Shown here piece by piece: positions 43,473 through 52,809 of a stretch of 64,000 nucleotides of DNA. Within the stretch, counting starts at the first letter, position 1, and each line of letters opens with the position of its first letter. The notes below the pieces were generated by a model. It saw nothing but the letters and a program-made list of their open reading frames with translations, was not told the DNA's origin and ran no database searches. The stretch comes from CAVXWV01 sp963695415 (GTDB taxonomy: Bacteria; Chloroflexota; Anaerolineae; Anaerolineales; UBA4823): positions 124,001-188,000 of the forward strand of contig CAVOGL010000004.1 in NCBI GenBank assembly GCA_963695415.1. Reading direction: 5' to 3'. The position numbers and the translations under genes were made by a program.

Positions 43473-45146
43473 TCACTGCCGGTTTCTCAGAAAGCCACCC
43501 AACCTCCGTTCTTTATGGGACGACTTCGATTTCCCATCCGCGTAACCATAAGTCCCATCTTCATATTTTCGGTATTGAGCAAAACTGATGTACCCGTAGA
43601 AACCGTCGGCTTTTGGAGATAACCGGTTCACCACTACTCCCAGCATGGTTGCATTGACTTCCGCGAGTCTCTCAGCCGCTTGTTTGAGCTGGTTGCGGTG
43701 AGTGTTTAGCGAATCGACTATGAGTATAGTGCCGTCGACTTCAGTGCTGAGTACTACTGCATCGGTAACGATCAACACAGGAGGGCTGTCAATGATCAGA
43801 AAATCATAATGACGTTTGAGCGCTTTAATCAAATGCCGGTTAGCATTCGAACCCAGCAGCTCGGAAGGGTTGGGTGGAATCGATCCGCTGGTTAAAACGT
43901 GTAAACCATCCAGGTTTGTTGGTCGCACAAGCTGCTTCAGCAGGGATTCGAAAGTTTCCTCATAACCAGAATCTGGACTTCTCAAGTTGCGGAAGAAATC
44001 AGTCAATCCCAGGCGGTTGTCCAATTCGAATATTTTATGCACCATGGGGCGGCGTAAATCTGCATCCACTAACATTACGCGAAAACCGGCTTGTGCGATA
44101 ACGGCAGCAAGGTTTGCTGCTGTCACACTCTTGCCTTCACCTGGATTGGAACTCGTCACTTGAATAGATGTACTTTCCAGACGATCGATGGTGGAGAACT
44201 GCACACCTGTCCTCAGTGCCCGGAACGCTTCTGAAATTGGAGAGCGTGGTTCACGAACGGTGATAAGTTTTCCGGTTGTATCTTCACCCGGGATCACGGG
44301 AATAGCACCAAGTGTCGACAATCCTGTAAGGCGTTTGATCTCATCCGGTGATTTTAGCGTGTTGTCCATGAAGGAAAGCAGATAAGCGGCTCCAACAGCA
44401 AGCATAAAGGCGATGCCGGATGCTGTGATGATCATGAGGATTTTATTCGGTCCAATAGGGCGCACGGGAGCGTAAGCGGGTTCGATGACGGTCAATGAAT
44501 TTAAAGCGCCCTTTTCAGTGTTTGCCAATAAACTTGCATAATTTAACTGAAGCCCATCCAGTTTTGCCTGCAGCCCAGCAATCTGGTTCTGCAGATCGGA
44601 AATTTGTCGCGCACTGGTCAGGTTCGGCAGCTGCTCCTGTTTTGCATCGATATCTGCCTGCGTCTCACTGATTTTGACCTCGAGGATATCCAATCTCGCC
44701 TGGATAAAATCTTCTCTCTCCTGGTTTGCGGATTGATTGGTGGGACTTTGTTGAATGAGCTGGTTCGCTAATTCATTGGCAACAGCCTGGGCTCTGACCG
44801 GATCGGAATCGTTTACTGATATTTCCAATAAATCAGTATTGGGGATAGGTTGTACCGTGTAGACCGGAAGCCAATTTATGCCTAGAGCATTCTTTACACC
44901 ATCCTGTACTGTTTTCCTGTAAGCGATGTCAGAATAGGTTGATGCAAGTTGTTGACTGGAGAAGAACTGGTAGTAATTGGGGTTCGGATCTTGGAAGGCA
45001 CGACCTATCATCATAATTGCCTGCGACCGGTAAACCGGGGGTTGCTGCAGCGCCGCAAAGAAGCTGAAAATTGCTGCGATTAATGTCGCTGCCAGGATCA
45101 GTTTCCACCACCGAGCCAAGGGAGCCAAAAATTGGTTAATTTCCAT
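43473..45146 (-). CDS. Polysaccharide co-polymerase / BY-kinase (Wzz-CpsD fusion), copy 1
   Basis: This 557-residue protein joins a Wzz chain-length domain (N-terminal membrane helix at about 15-35, coiled coil with QADIDAKQEQLPNLTSARQI, second helix near 230) to a tyrosine autokinase domain. Walker A is SSNPGEGKSVTAANLA near residue 330, Walker A' is VMLVDADLRRPMVH and Walker B is FLIIDSPPV. The C-terminal tail has scattered Tyr residues (GYISFAQYRKYEDGTYGY) for autophosphorylation. Such proteins control exopolysaccharide chain length and export. It is a paralogue of the protein at 48415; the two flank a radical SAM-PqqD cassette. Confidence 0.88.
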   Translation of the reverse strand: MEINQFLAPLARWWKLILAATLIAAIFSFFAALQQPPVYRSQAIMMIGRAFQDPNPNYYQFFSSQQLASTYSDIAYRKTVQDGVKNALGINWLPVYTVQPIPNTDLLEISVNDSDPVRAQAVANELANQLIQQSPTNQSANQEREDFIQARLDILEVKISETQADIDAKQEQLPNLTSARQISDLQNQIAGLQAKLDGLQLNYASLLANTEKGALNSLTVIEPAYAPVRPIGPNKILMIITASGIAFMLAVGAAYLLSFMDNTLKSPDEIKRLTGLSTLGAIPVIPGEDTTGKLITVREPRSPISEAFRALRTGVQFSTIDRLESTSIQVTSSNPGEGKSVTAANLAAVIAQAGFRVMLVDADLRRPMVHKIFELDNRLGLTDFFRNLRSPDSGYEETFESLLKQLVRPTNLDGLHVLTSGSIPPNPSELLGSNANRHLIKALKRHYDFLIIDSPPVLIVTDAVVLSTEVDGTILIVDSLNTHRNQLKQAAERLAEVNATMLGVVVNRLSPKADGFYGYISFAQYRKYEDGTYGYADGKSKSSHKERRLGGFLRNRQ

Positions 45147-45246
45147 AAGAACCTTATTCCTATTTTATTGTAACAGTGACCGGGAAGAATTCAAGTTAGA
45201 AGACAGGCAGAAAAAACCCAGATCTGGGGCTTTATTTGAGAGTATC

Positions 45247-46380
45247 TCAAGCGTTTTCGATCTCTTCAGACCTTGTATGGGCAATTCTACAAAAGTATGG
45301 CACCCTCCCGTCCATTTCACCGTTTTCCAGGTACGCGTTGGCAGGACAATTAAAACAGAGGTTTGCATATTTGCAGTGCAAGCAGTTATTGATGAAATCT
45401 TTGTTCGTGGTCTCAATCCCCAATACCCGGGGAACAAAGTTATTCCAGGCATCAACAAGAGATCCTTCCAAGATTTTGCCACCCTGTCTGAGATCATAGA
45501 CTGTTGACGGATGTTGGAGAGATGCACACAAAAGAAATTGACCCTGATAATTAATACTGAAAGAGGTTTTACCTGCCCCACAATGGAAAACATGGTTGCA
45601 TGTATGTTCATGTTCGCTGTCTGTTGAAACAGCTTGTTGACATTCCTTCTGCACTGCAGCCAACCTGAGAGGATCCATGCGATCCAGTGATGCGATTTCG
45701 TGGGGAGATAAACGTTCCGCCATTATCTCCAGGTTCCGATCTCTATCCCCATCATATCGTAAATGTAGCTGGGGATCGAACCGGAAAGCATCTTTACTAT
45801 ACTTCCTGCAAAATTCTGCGATATCTTTCAGTTCTTCTACATTTGATCTCATCGCCATTGCTTTCAAAGAAACAGGTATCCCATTCTCCAGGAACAGGTC
45901 CAAGCCTTTCCGGAAGGCTTTGTAAGAGCCAGGAATTCGCGAGACCTTCTCGTAGGTTTCTTTAGTAACCCCATAGACTGTTATTTCGATGTCTCTCGGT
46001 GGATATTTTTTAAAGAGCTGGATATGTTCGGATGTAACCGGGCAGGCATTCGTAAAAACTGAAACAAGGAAACCTTTTTTCTTCAAAAGTAAGTAGATGT
46101 CAGTAAAATCTTTCCGCAGGAGAGGTTCTCCACCGGTGATCAGCACCCAGATAGCACCCAGTGCGCTCGCTTGTTTGGCTATTTCGTTTATTTCATCGAG
46201 CCCAAGTTCCTTTGATTTCGCTTCATTGTCACCCGCATGCAGGTTTATGTAACAGTGCCTGCAATCATTATTGCAGCGTGCAGTGATTTCCAGATCAAAA
46301 CCAAGAGGCAGTCGTTTTTTATTCAGTTTTTCCCAAAGGTCGAACGAAGGCAGGTTGTTTACTGAAGCATAGGAGGTCAT
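45247..46380 (-). CDS. Radical SAM/SPASM peptide maturase (cassette member 1)
   Basis: This 377-residue protein carries the radical SAM cluster motif in ITARCNNDCRHCYINLHAG (C-x3-C-x2-C, about residues 35-45) and the SPASM cysteines in HCGAGKTSF, FLLCASL, NNCLHCKYANLCFNCPA and PYFC. The sequence order matches the PqqE-like family that works with a PqqD protein. The start overlaps the S26 peptidase gene by four bases. With the second radical SAM gene at 47155 and PqqD, it makes up a cassette like those called SynChlorMet in some genomes, though I could not check model scores. No precursor gene lies next to it; those at 32638-33183 or 38182-41062 may be its substrates. Confidence 0.82.
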   Translation of the reverse strand: MTSYASVNNLPSFDLWEKLNKKRLPLGFDLEITARCNNDCRHCYINLHAGDNEAKSKELGLDEINEIAKQASALGAIWVLITGGEPLLRKDFTDIYLLLKKKGFLVSVFTNACPVTSEHIQLFKKYPPRDIEITVYGVTKETYEKVSRIPGSYKAFRKGLDLFLENGIPVSLKAMAMRSNVEELKDIAEFCRKYSKDAFRFDPQLHLRYDGDRDRNLEIMAERLSPHEIASLDRMDPLRLAAVQKECQQAVSTDSEHEHTCNHVFHCGAGKTSFSINYQGQFLLCASLQHPSTVYDLRQGGKILEGSLVDAWNNFVPRVLGIETTNKDFINNCLHCKYANLCFNCPANAYLENGEMDGRVPYFCRIAHTRSEEIENA

Positions 46381-46865
46381 CTGTTTTTTCCCGTGAACCG
46401 GTGAGCTTTTATACTTCGTGCACGTTTAAGGAATGGTCCAAGTAAACGTGAGCGAGATAACCATGCGATCGGGTATCGCTCTGGTCCAGCACCAAACCAG
46501 GTGTCCTTGCCATTTCTTTGTACCCTGGTAACCAGCCCCAGGATGTTTTCTGGTGGAATCTTCTCGAATTCCTGGTCAGGTGTGTTGTCACCTTGGATGA
46601 TCCAGTCGCTGCCAGATGTTCCAATCAACCTGTGAACGACTACTTCGCCAGATCCGGGGCGTTTGAAAGCGACGATTTCTCCCATCCTGGGTTCATTCTC
46701 TCCGATGGAGGTAATACTGATCACGTCACTGTCTTTTATGAATGGAGACATGCTCCATCCCCTTGCCTGAAAGCGGAAAGGTTTCCCAGTCTCCAGTACT
46801 GCAGACATCAATTCTGTCAATGCCTGCCTGGAGAGAACCAACTCGCCGCCGTTATGGAACTTCAA
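46377..46865 (-). CDS. S26-type signal peptidase (SipW-like), leader peptidase candidate
   Basis: This 162-residue protein shows the S26 serine peptidase pattern: catalytic Ser in RGWSMSPFIKDSD near residue 40, EIVAFKRPGSGEVVVHRLIG with His as the possible general base, and IIQGDNTPDQ. His in place of the Lys base is the SipW/archaeal type. No clear transmembrane segment is evident, apart from a hydrophobic C-terminal stretch. It overlaps the PqqD gene by 14 bases and the radical SAM gene by four, so it is part of the peptide cassette. It could remove RiPP leaders, which would explain the lack of a transglutaminase-like peptidase in the lasso locus. That is inference. Confidence 0.75.
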   Translation of the reverse strand: MKFHNGGELVLSRQALTELMSAVLETGKPFRFQARGWSMSPFIKDSDVISITSIGENEPRMGEIVAFKRPGSGEVVVHRLIGTSGSDWIIQGDNTPDQEFEKIPPENILGLVTRVQRNGKDTWFGAGPERYPIAWLSRSRLLGPFLKRARSIKAHRFTGKNR

Positions 46866-47151
46866 TAACGATTTTCCTCTTGACCAATTCTGCCATCAAT
46901 CCGATGACATCTCTTTCGATCTCTCCCTCAGGTGCATCATATTGATCTGAAAGCTTTTGGACGATTGAACCAAGCGTGGTAATCCCGTCCAGGCACTTCC
47001 ATATTGCCAGACCAGTCTCGTTCATACTGTAAAGTTCATCTTCCATATCACCGATTCCGTCCGTTAACGGAACAATAATGAATTCGCCTTCAATCTCTCT
47101 TGCGACGACATCTTCAGATGGAGCAAATACTGCAGACAATTCCAGGTTCAA
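46852..47151 (-). CDS. PqqD-family RiPP recognition protein
   Basis: This 99-residue protein matches the PqqD/RRE fold: an N-terminal beta-rich part (VAREIEGEFIIVPL), the conserved LYSMNETGLAIWKCLDG segment and a helical end with TLGSIVQKLSDQYDAPEGEIERDV. Such domains bind the leader of a RiPP precursor and present it to the radical SAM enzyme or cyclase. All five precursors in the window share W-x-x-P-E, the sort of motif an RRE recognises, and this is the only PqqD-like protein I found here. It starts three bases after the radical SAM gene at 47155. Confidence 0.85.
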   Translation of the reverse strand: MNLELSAVFAPSEDVVAREIEGEFIIVPLTDGIGDMEDELYSMNETGLAIWKCLDGITTLGSIVQKLSDQYDAPEGEIERDVIGLMAELVKRKIVIEVP

Positions 47152-47154
47152 AGT

Positions 47155-48279
47155 TTATTCTCCGATTTCATTTTTTATTTTATTTATCCGGTCTTCCCAA
47201 TCAGTGATCTGCCATGCTTTTTCATCATCGTTCAATAAACCCAAATATCTTGCCTGGGTGTGCGCTACCTGGCAAAAGTATTCAACCGGCGTGTCCAGAG
47301 TTCCGTGCTCAGCCCAGGATTTTGCTGGGCACTGTTCGCATAATCCCTTCAAGAAACACCGTGCACACCGTTCCAGGTATTCCGGGTTAGATGCAGTCAG
47401 ATCAGAAATTGGGGGGAAAAAATTCTCCAGAGCATCACGTATCGTCCCCTGGCGCAGGTCATAACATAGCTCAGGTGAACGTAGTGGTAAACAAGGCTGG
47501 TACTTTCCATATGCATCCACGCTGCCAGCTGAACCGGCACTACAAGTGAATAGCTGGTTTCCTTGTGGACTGGTAAACTTACTGCAAAACTGGCGAAGAT
47601 CGTCTTTGTAATCACTCACAATTTCTTCCCCCCTCTGTTCTAACCAGTTGAGCACACTTTTTGGTTCAGGTCGCAGTTCCTGGATGAGCCGGTTCCGGGC
47701 AGGTGAATCTCTACGTGCGCGCAGGTCAAAATAAACCGCGTAATTTGGCGCACGTTCCATCCATGGAAGTGACTTTGCCCATGCCTCGAACGTATTTATA
47801 TCTGATATATTATCCGGTAAAAAGGCTCCTTTTACATAAAAGGGAACGTTCGCTTCTCGTAAAGCATTAACCCCCTGCCAGAATTCAGTAAATGCCCCCT
47901 GTGCGCATGCGACCTTGTCGTAAGTTTCAGGTTTCATACCGTACACACTGATTTCAATCAACTTCCCAGGTGGGAGTTTTTTGAATACGCCAGCAAGATG
48001 GCGGGTTATCCTGCGCGCATTCGTAAAGAGCATCACCTGGATGCCCAATCTGCGGGTAAAAACGTAAAGCTCTTCGAAATCATCCCTGATTAGTGGTTCA
48101 CCGCCTGTGAAGCGAACACTCATTGCTCCAAGTTCTGCTGCCTGTTTGAGAATATTTTTCCATTCATCCGTGGTCAGTTCAGATCCCTTCGCTCTTTCAT
48201 CATCCAGGGGCAGGTTGATGTAACAATGTTGGCATGCATTGTTACATCTCTCGGTCAGTTCAATATCAAGATGGGTCAT
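47155..48279 (-). CDS. Radical SAM/SPASM peptide maturase (cassette member 2)
   Basis: This 374-residue protein opens with ELTERCNNACQHCYINLPLDD (radical SAM C-x3-C-x2-C at about residues 12-19) and ends with SPASM cysteines in FTCSAG, CLPLRSPELC, ERCARCFLKGLCEQCPA and EYFC. It shares the overall order and several blocks (SVRFTGGEPLIRDDFEELY; VYGMKPETYDKVA) with the enzyme at 45247, so the two are paralogues acting with the same PqqD. The N-terminus is very short before the cluster motif, as in other two-enzyme cassettes. The substrate is unknown. Confidence 0.84.
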   Translation of the reverse strand: MTHLDIELTERCNNACQHCYINLPLDDERAKGSELTTDEWKNILKQAAELGAMSVRFTGGEPLIRDDFEELYVFTRRLGIQVMLFTNARRITRHLAGVFKKLPPGKLIEISVYGMKPETYDKVACAQGAFTEFWQGVNALREANVPFYVKGAFLPDNISDINTFEAWAKSLPWMERAPNYAVYFDLRARRDSPARNRLIQELRPEPKSVLNWLEQRGEEIVSDYKDDLRQFCSKFTSPQGNQLFTCSAGSAGSVDAYGKYQPCLPLRSPELCYDLRQGTIRDALENFFPPISDLTASNPEYLERCARCFLKGLCEQCPAKSWAEHGTLDTPVEYFCQVAHTQARYLGLLNDDEKAWQITDWEDRINKIKNEIGE

Positions 48280-48414
48280 CCTGGATGAAAGATGATGGTA
48301 TACGTCCGAAATCTCGATATAGGATTTTGGTGGCGTATGAATTTGCCTCAGTCATCTGTCGGGAATGGGTGTTTTGTCTTCAGAAAGCCAGCCACATGAA
48401 TAACCTCGAGCGGT

Positions 48415-50073
48415 CTAGTCTCCTTCAATGCTGTGGGATGAAGGTTTAGGCTTGGCAGTGGGTACATCTCCTGCAAAACCGTATGCACTCCCACCGCGTT
48501 TGTGGCTGTATTGGTATTGGTAATACGACGCATATCCCTCAGCCCTGGGCGACATTTTATTTGCGACCACACCAAGCACATGTGCGTTAACCTCTTGCAG
48601 TCTTTCAACAGCCAGTCTCAACGGGTTACGCTCTGTCTTTTCAGAATCGATCACCAATATCACGCCATCCACCTGTGTGCTGAGCACTACTGCATCGGTC
48701 ACGATAAGAGTAGGTGGGCTGTCCAGCACGATAAATTCGTAATACTCTTTCAGCTGTTTAATAAGTCTTCGGTGGGTTTGGGATCCCAGCAATTCAGAAG
48801 GGTTGGGTGGGATCGGACCACTGGTTAATAGTGACAATCCCTCAACAGCAGTTGGTCTGGCAAGCTGCTGCAATAATGCGACAACTGTATCTTCGAGATC
48901 ATTCGGGTGTAGAAACCTGAGCAGTTCAGTTAATCCAAGCCGGTTGTCCACGCCAAACACTTTATGAAGCACAGGTCGGCGTAGGTCGGCGTCAATCAGA
49001 AGTACCTTGTGACCTGCCTGTGCGAGTACTACCGCTAAATTCGCAGATGTGATCGATTTACCCTCACTTGGGCTGGGGCTGGTGACGATTATGGCGGTGT
49101 TTTCAGTACTGTCAATCACCGAAAACTGAACACCTGTCCTCAATGAGCGGTACGCCTCGGCAATCGGTGACCGGGGTTGGTTGACGGAGATCAGCTTGTC
49201 CGGATATTCATCTCCCTGTATTGGTGGAATACCTGCCAGAACCGGCAAACCAGTGAGGCGTTTGATCTCCTCGGGAGATTTAACCGTCTTGTCCATAAAA
49301 GCCAACAGGTAAGCTGCTCCTGCTGCAAGGATAAAGGCGAGTAACCCGGCAGTTGCAACGGGGATCACATCGTTAGGTCCCACTGGCGATGTGGGTAATT
49401 TTGCAGGCTCGATCAATGTCAGGGTGTTCACTGCTCCGCTCTGGCTGTTGGAAAGCAGGTTGGTGTAATTCCATCTCAGGGTATCCAGCTTGTTTTGGAA
49501 AGCATCGATCTGGTTCTGCAGTTCGTTAATCTGCCGGGCACTGGTTTGGGTTGTGAGTTCTTTTTGCCTGCTGTCTATTTCCGCCTGTGTATCACGGATA
49601 GCGGTTTGCATTTGATCGAGCTCATCTTCGATAAATAATTGGCGATTTTTATCATCGCTGCTTTTTCCGGGGCTTTGCAGAATCAACTGTTCAGCCACGG
49701 CATTAGCGACAGCCTGCGCTCTGGCGGGATCAGTATCACGAACGTTGACCTCGATAAGTTGGGTGTTGGGGACTTCAGTAACTGTGTATCCTGGCAGCCA
49801 GGGCAGTCCTAAGGATTCCATAACCGCTTCCCGCACAGGATCCCGGTATGCAATATCCACGTAGGTGGCGATTAACTCGTTTGTGTAAAAGATTTTGTCG
49901 TATTGTGGGTTGGGGTCTGTTAATGCGCTGCCTACCAGCAGTGTAGCTGATGAGTAGTATTGAGGAGGCTGTTGTGAAATAGCAAAAAAGCTAAAACCAG
50001 CTGCGATTACTGTTGCCAGTATAAGCAGCCACCACCACCGGATGAGAGGCGTAAAAATGTCGCGTAATTCCAT
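48415..50073 (-). CDS. Polysaccharide co-polymerase / BY-kinase (Wzz-CpsD fusion), copy 2
   Basis: This 552-residue protein has the same layout as the one at 43473. A membrane helix near residues 15-33, a coiled coil with QAEIDSRQKELTTQTSARQ and a second helix precede the kinase: Walker A PSPSEGKSITSANLA, Walker A' VLLIDADLRRPVLHK and Walker B FIVLDSPPT. The C-terminal Tyr cluster YASYYQYQYSHKRGGSAYGF is more typical than in copy 1. The two proteins are highly similar along their length, which indicates duplication. It probably controls the exopolysaccharide made by the genes at 50-64 kb. It lies downstream of the aminotransferase gene. Confidence 0.88.
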   Translation of the reverse strand: MELRDIFTPLIRWWWLLILATVIAAGFSFFAISQQPPQYYSSATLLVGSALTDPNPQYDKIFYTNELIATYVDIAYRDPVREAVMESLGLPWLPGYTVTEVPNTQLIEVNVRDTDPARAQAVANAVAEQLILQSPGKSSDDKNRQLFIEDELDQMQTAIRDTQAEIDSRQKELTTQTSARQINELQNQIDAFQNKLDTLRWNYTNLLSNSQSGAVNTLTLIEPAKLPTSPVGPNDVIPVATAGLLAFILAAGAAYLLAFMDKTVKSPEEIKRLTGLPVLAGIPPIQGDEYPDKLISVNQPRSPIAEAYRSLRTGVQFSVIDSTENTAIIVTSPSPSEGKSITSANLAVVLAQAGHKVLLIDADLRRPVLHKVFGVDNRLGLTELLRFLHPNDLEDTVVALLQQLARPTAVEGLSLLTSGPIPPNPSELLGSQTHRRLIKQLKEYYEFIVLDSPPTLIVTDAVVLSTQVDGVILVIDSEKTERNPLRLAVERLQEVNAHVLGVVANKMSPRAEGYASYYQYQYSHKRGGSAYGFAGDVPTAKPKPSSHSIEGD

Positions 50074-50094
50074 CAGCTTCTCTTGAAAATCAAA

Positions 50095-51241
50095 CTAATA
50101 TCCTATTTTGCCTAATTGTATCTCATTCATCAAATCTATCAGTGAATCACACACTATTCTCACTTGAGTGTCTGTTATCTCCGGATAGATCGGAATTGAG
50201 AGGATTTCAGGGACGATGGATTCGGTAACGTTAAGACTTCCGGCTTTTGGACGATATTTTCTGAATGGGGTTTGCATATGGATTGGCACCGGGTAATGAA
50301 TCCCGGTCCCAATACCTTTCTCTGCCAGCAGTTCACGCATCCTGTCCCTGTGCTTCATCCTGACAACAAATAAATGAAATACATGTTCGTTTTCATGGTG
50401 AGTGTGGGGGAGGACTAATCCTGACGCGGATAATAGCTGCGCGTAAAGATCCGCCTTTAGACGCCTGAGCTGGTTCCATTCATCCAGGTGGCGCAACTTA
50501 ATCCGCAGGACGGCGGCTTGAAGCTCATCCAGGCGGGCATTCCAACCTAATACCTCATGGTAATAACGCGTTTCAGAGCCATGGTCACGCATCATCCGCA
50601 TTCGCTTTGCAAGGTCCGGGTTGTTGGTGGTCACCATACCGCCTTCACCATATGCTCCCAGGTTCTTGGAGAAATAGAAACTGAAGCAGCCGATATCACC
50701 AATGCTCCCGGCTTTTTTCCCGTGATAAGTGGCTCCATGAGCCTGGCATGCATCTTCGATGATGAACAGGTTACGCTGTTTGGCGATCTCAATTAATGGG
50801 TCCATATCAGCAACCTGACCATACAGGTGAACGGGCAAAATCGCTTTTGTCCTGGGTGTGATTGCTGCTTCAACTTTGGCTGGGTCCATTAGTATAGGTT
50901 GTTGGGTTTATGTCAACAAACACAGGCGCTGCCCCTGCCAGAAGGATTGCTTCTGCTGTGGCAATGAATGTGTGGGAAACGGTGATGACTTCATCTCCTT
51001 TGCCAATCTCAAGGGCGCGGAGTGCCAGGTGAAGCGCATTGGTACCATCGTTTACTCCGACAGCGTACTGGACTCCGCTAAAAGCTGCAAATTCTTGCTC
51101 GAATGCCTGGACATTCGGTCCGAGAAACAGACGCATCCCCGATAATATCTCATCCCAGGCGTTATGGATTTCGTCTTTTAGCGGTTCATATTGTGCGCGT
51201 AAGTCAACCAGTGGAACTTGATTTTGCATTTTTTCTCTCAT
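50095..51241 (-). CDS. DegT/DnrJ/EryC1 aminotransferase (WbpE-like), frameshifted
   Basis: ATG at 51241 overlaps the acetyltransferase stop (ATGA) and opens MREKMQNQVPLVDLRAQYE. The first frame runs to about 50889 (FVDINPTTYT) and the second takes over at MDPAKVEAAI. One inserted base near 50889-50890 explains the break. The PLP-binding Lys lies in FSFYFSKNLGAYGEGG, and EDACQAHGA is the preceding Asp motif. The family transfers an amino group to nucleotide keto sugars. Behind an acetyltransferase and a Gfo/Idh dehydrogenase it fits WbpE of the UDP-2,3-diacetamido-uronate route. The product would feed the exopolysaccharide genes. Confidence 0.83.
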
Positions 51242-51738
51242 TCTTGATACCGGATTAACCGGGCAGGATTGCCAGCCACGATTGCCTTTGAGGGAACGTT
51301 TTTTGTGACGACACTTCCAGCGCCTACAACAGCCGACTCTCCAATCGTCACACCACATAGAATGGTGGCGTTGCTGCCAATCGAAGCGCCTTTTTTAACC
51401 AGAGTTGGTTCCAATTTCCAATCTTCCCCCGATTGCAGTTCACCTTCCTGGTTTGTGGCGCGCGGGTAACGGTCATTGATAAACATGACACCATGACCAA
51501 TAAATACGTCATCTTCGATCGTAACGCCCTCACAAATGAAAGTATGGCTGGATATTTTCACTTTGTTGCCGATTTTTGCCCCGCGCTGGATTTCGACAAA
51601 GGTGCCAATTTTACAATGATCACCTATTTCACATCCATACAGGTTAACATACGCGTAAACCTGGACGGAATTTCCCATTTTTACATCGGAACTGATCCGG
51701 CAGAAATTCTCTGTCATTTTTCGCTCAGAAATTTCCAT
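51238..51738 (-). CDS. Hexapeptide-repeat N-acetyltransferase (WbpD-like)
   Basis: This 166-residue protein is a left-handed beta-helix acyltransferase, with hexapeptide-type repeats (IGDHCKIGTFVEIQRGAKIG, VFIGHGVMFIND, GASIGSNATILCGVTIGES) and the closing AVVGAGSVVTKNVPSKAIVAGNPAR. The VMFINDRYPRA segment is characteristic of WbpD/WlbB-type enzymes that acetylate the 3-amino group of UDP-GlcNAc(3NH2)A. It sits one base behind the dehydrogenase stop and overlaps the aminotransferase start, forming the expected WbpB-WbpD-WbpE order. Confidence 0.85.
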   Translation of the reverse strand: MEISERKMTENFCRISSDVKMGNSVQVYAYVNLYGCEIGDHCKIGTFVEIQRGAKIGNKVKISSHTFICEGVTIEDDVFIGHGVMFINDRYPRATNQEGELQSGEDWKLEPTLVKKGASIGSNATILCGVTIGESAVVGAGSVVTKNVPSKAIVAGNPARLIRYQE

Positions 51739-52756
51739 CTAATAACGAACGGTTTCCTTTGTTCCCCCATTTTCTAATGACCTTTGAGCTGATTCCAACA
51801 CCTGAACAACTTCTAATCCCAGGTTACCGTCACTTCGAGGGGATTTTCCTTCCTGGATACACTCGATGAAGTGAAGACATTCATTCCTCAAGGGTTCCTG
51901 CCATTCCAATGGGTATGTGACAACATCCCCATAACGATAAGCCAGGTGAAATTCCTCGTAGGTATCCGTGTAGGGTTGGACATCCACTCCCTTGTCGTAA
52001 ATCCTCACCTTTTCTACGGGTTCGATGTCATCATAGACCAGCATCTTCTTGCTCCCAACAATGGTGATGGATCGAATTTTGTTGGGATCCAGCCAACTCA
52101 CCCGAATATCTGCCATGACACTATCCGGGAAAAACATCGAAAGATAAGCGACATCATGAATCCCTGGCTTCACATACATTCCCCCGCGAGCGCTGGTCGC
52201 TTCCGGGCTTGGTTCCCAGGATATAGATCAAAATGGATAAATCGTGCGGTGCCAGGTCCCAGACTACATTCACATCAGGCTGGTAAAGACCGAGATTGAC
52301 CCGGGTACAGTTGATATAGAAAATTTTGCCTATCTCACCGCTGGTTATGATCGTTTTCAAAGCCTCAACGGCTGGATTGAACAGGAAAGTATGTCCGGAC
52401 ATGACTACCAGATCGTGTGACTTCCCTAAATTTATGAGTTCTTTGGCTTGTACGCTGGTGCTTGCAATAGGCTTTTCAACCAGGATGTGTTTGCCAGCCT
52501 TCAAACAAGCTCTGGCAAGTTCGTAATGAGTAGAAACCGGGGTGGCGATAACGACTGCGTCAATGTCCGATTGGATTAGTTCAGCAGCATTCCGGGTGGT
52601 TTGGATGCCAGGGTACAGGCGTTTAATGTGCTCCAGTCGCTCCTGGCTTGTATCACAAACTATTCTCATGTCAGCAGCTGGGATCTGAAAGAAATTCCGT
52701 ATGAGATTAGGTCCCCAATACCCGGCTCCGATTACGCCAATACTTGAGATTTTCAA
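51739..52756 (-). CDS. Gfo/Idh/MocA nucleotide-sugar dehydrogenase (WbpB-like), frameshifted
   Basis: The first frame, from ATG at 52756, has the Rossmann motif IGVIGAGYWGPNLIR, VVIATPVSTHYELA and VEKPIA. It ends soon after DVNVVWDLAPHDLSIL. The second frame continues with GGMYVKPGIHDVAYLSMFF. A single inserted G at 52203-52204 (CCCGGAAG for CCCGAAG) explains the break; the restored segment is KPEATSARGG. The N- and C-terminal domains are otherwise complete. With the acetyltransferase and aminotransferase it would oxidise the 3-position of a UDP-GlcNAc-derived uronate. The UDP-6-dehydrogenase of that route is not in the window. Confidence 0.82.
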
Positions 52757-52809
52757 TTCTGCCCTATGTATTTATTTTTTGAAAGAAGGAATCCAGGCAA
52801 CAATGACGT

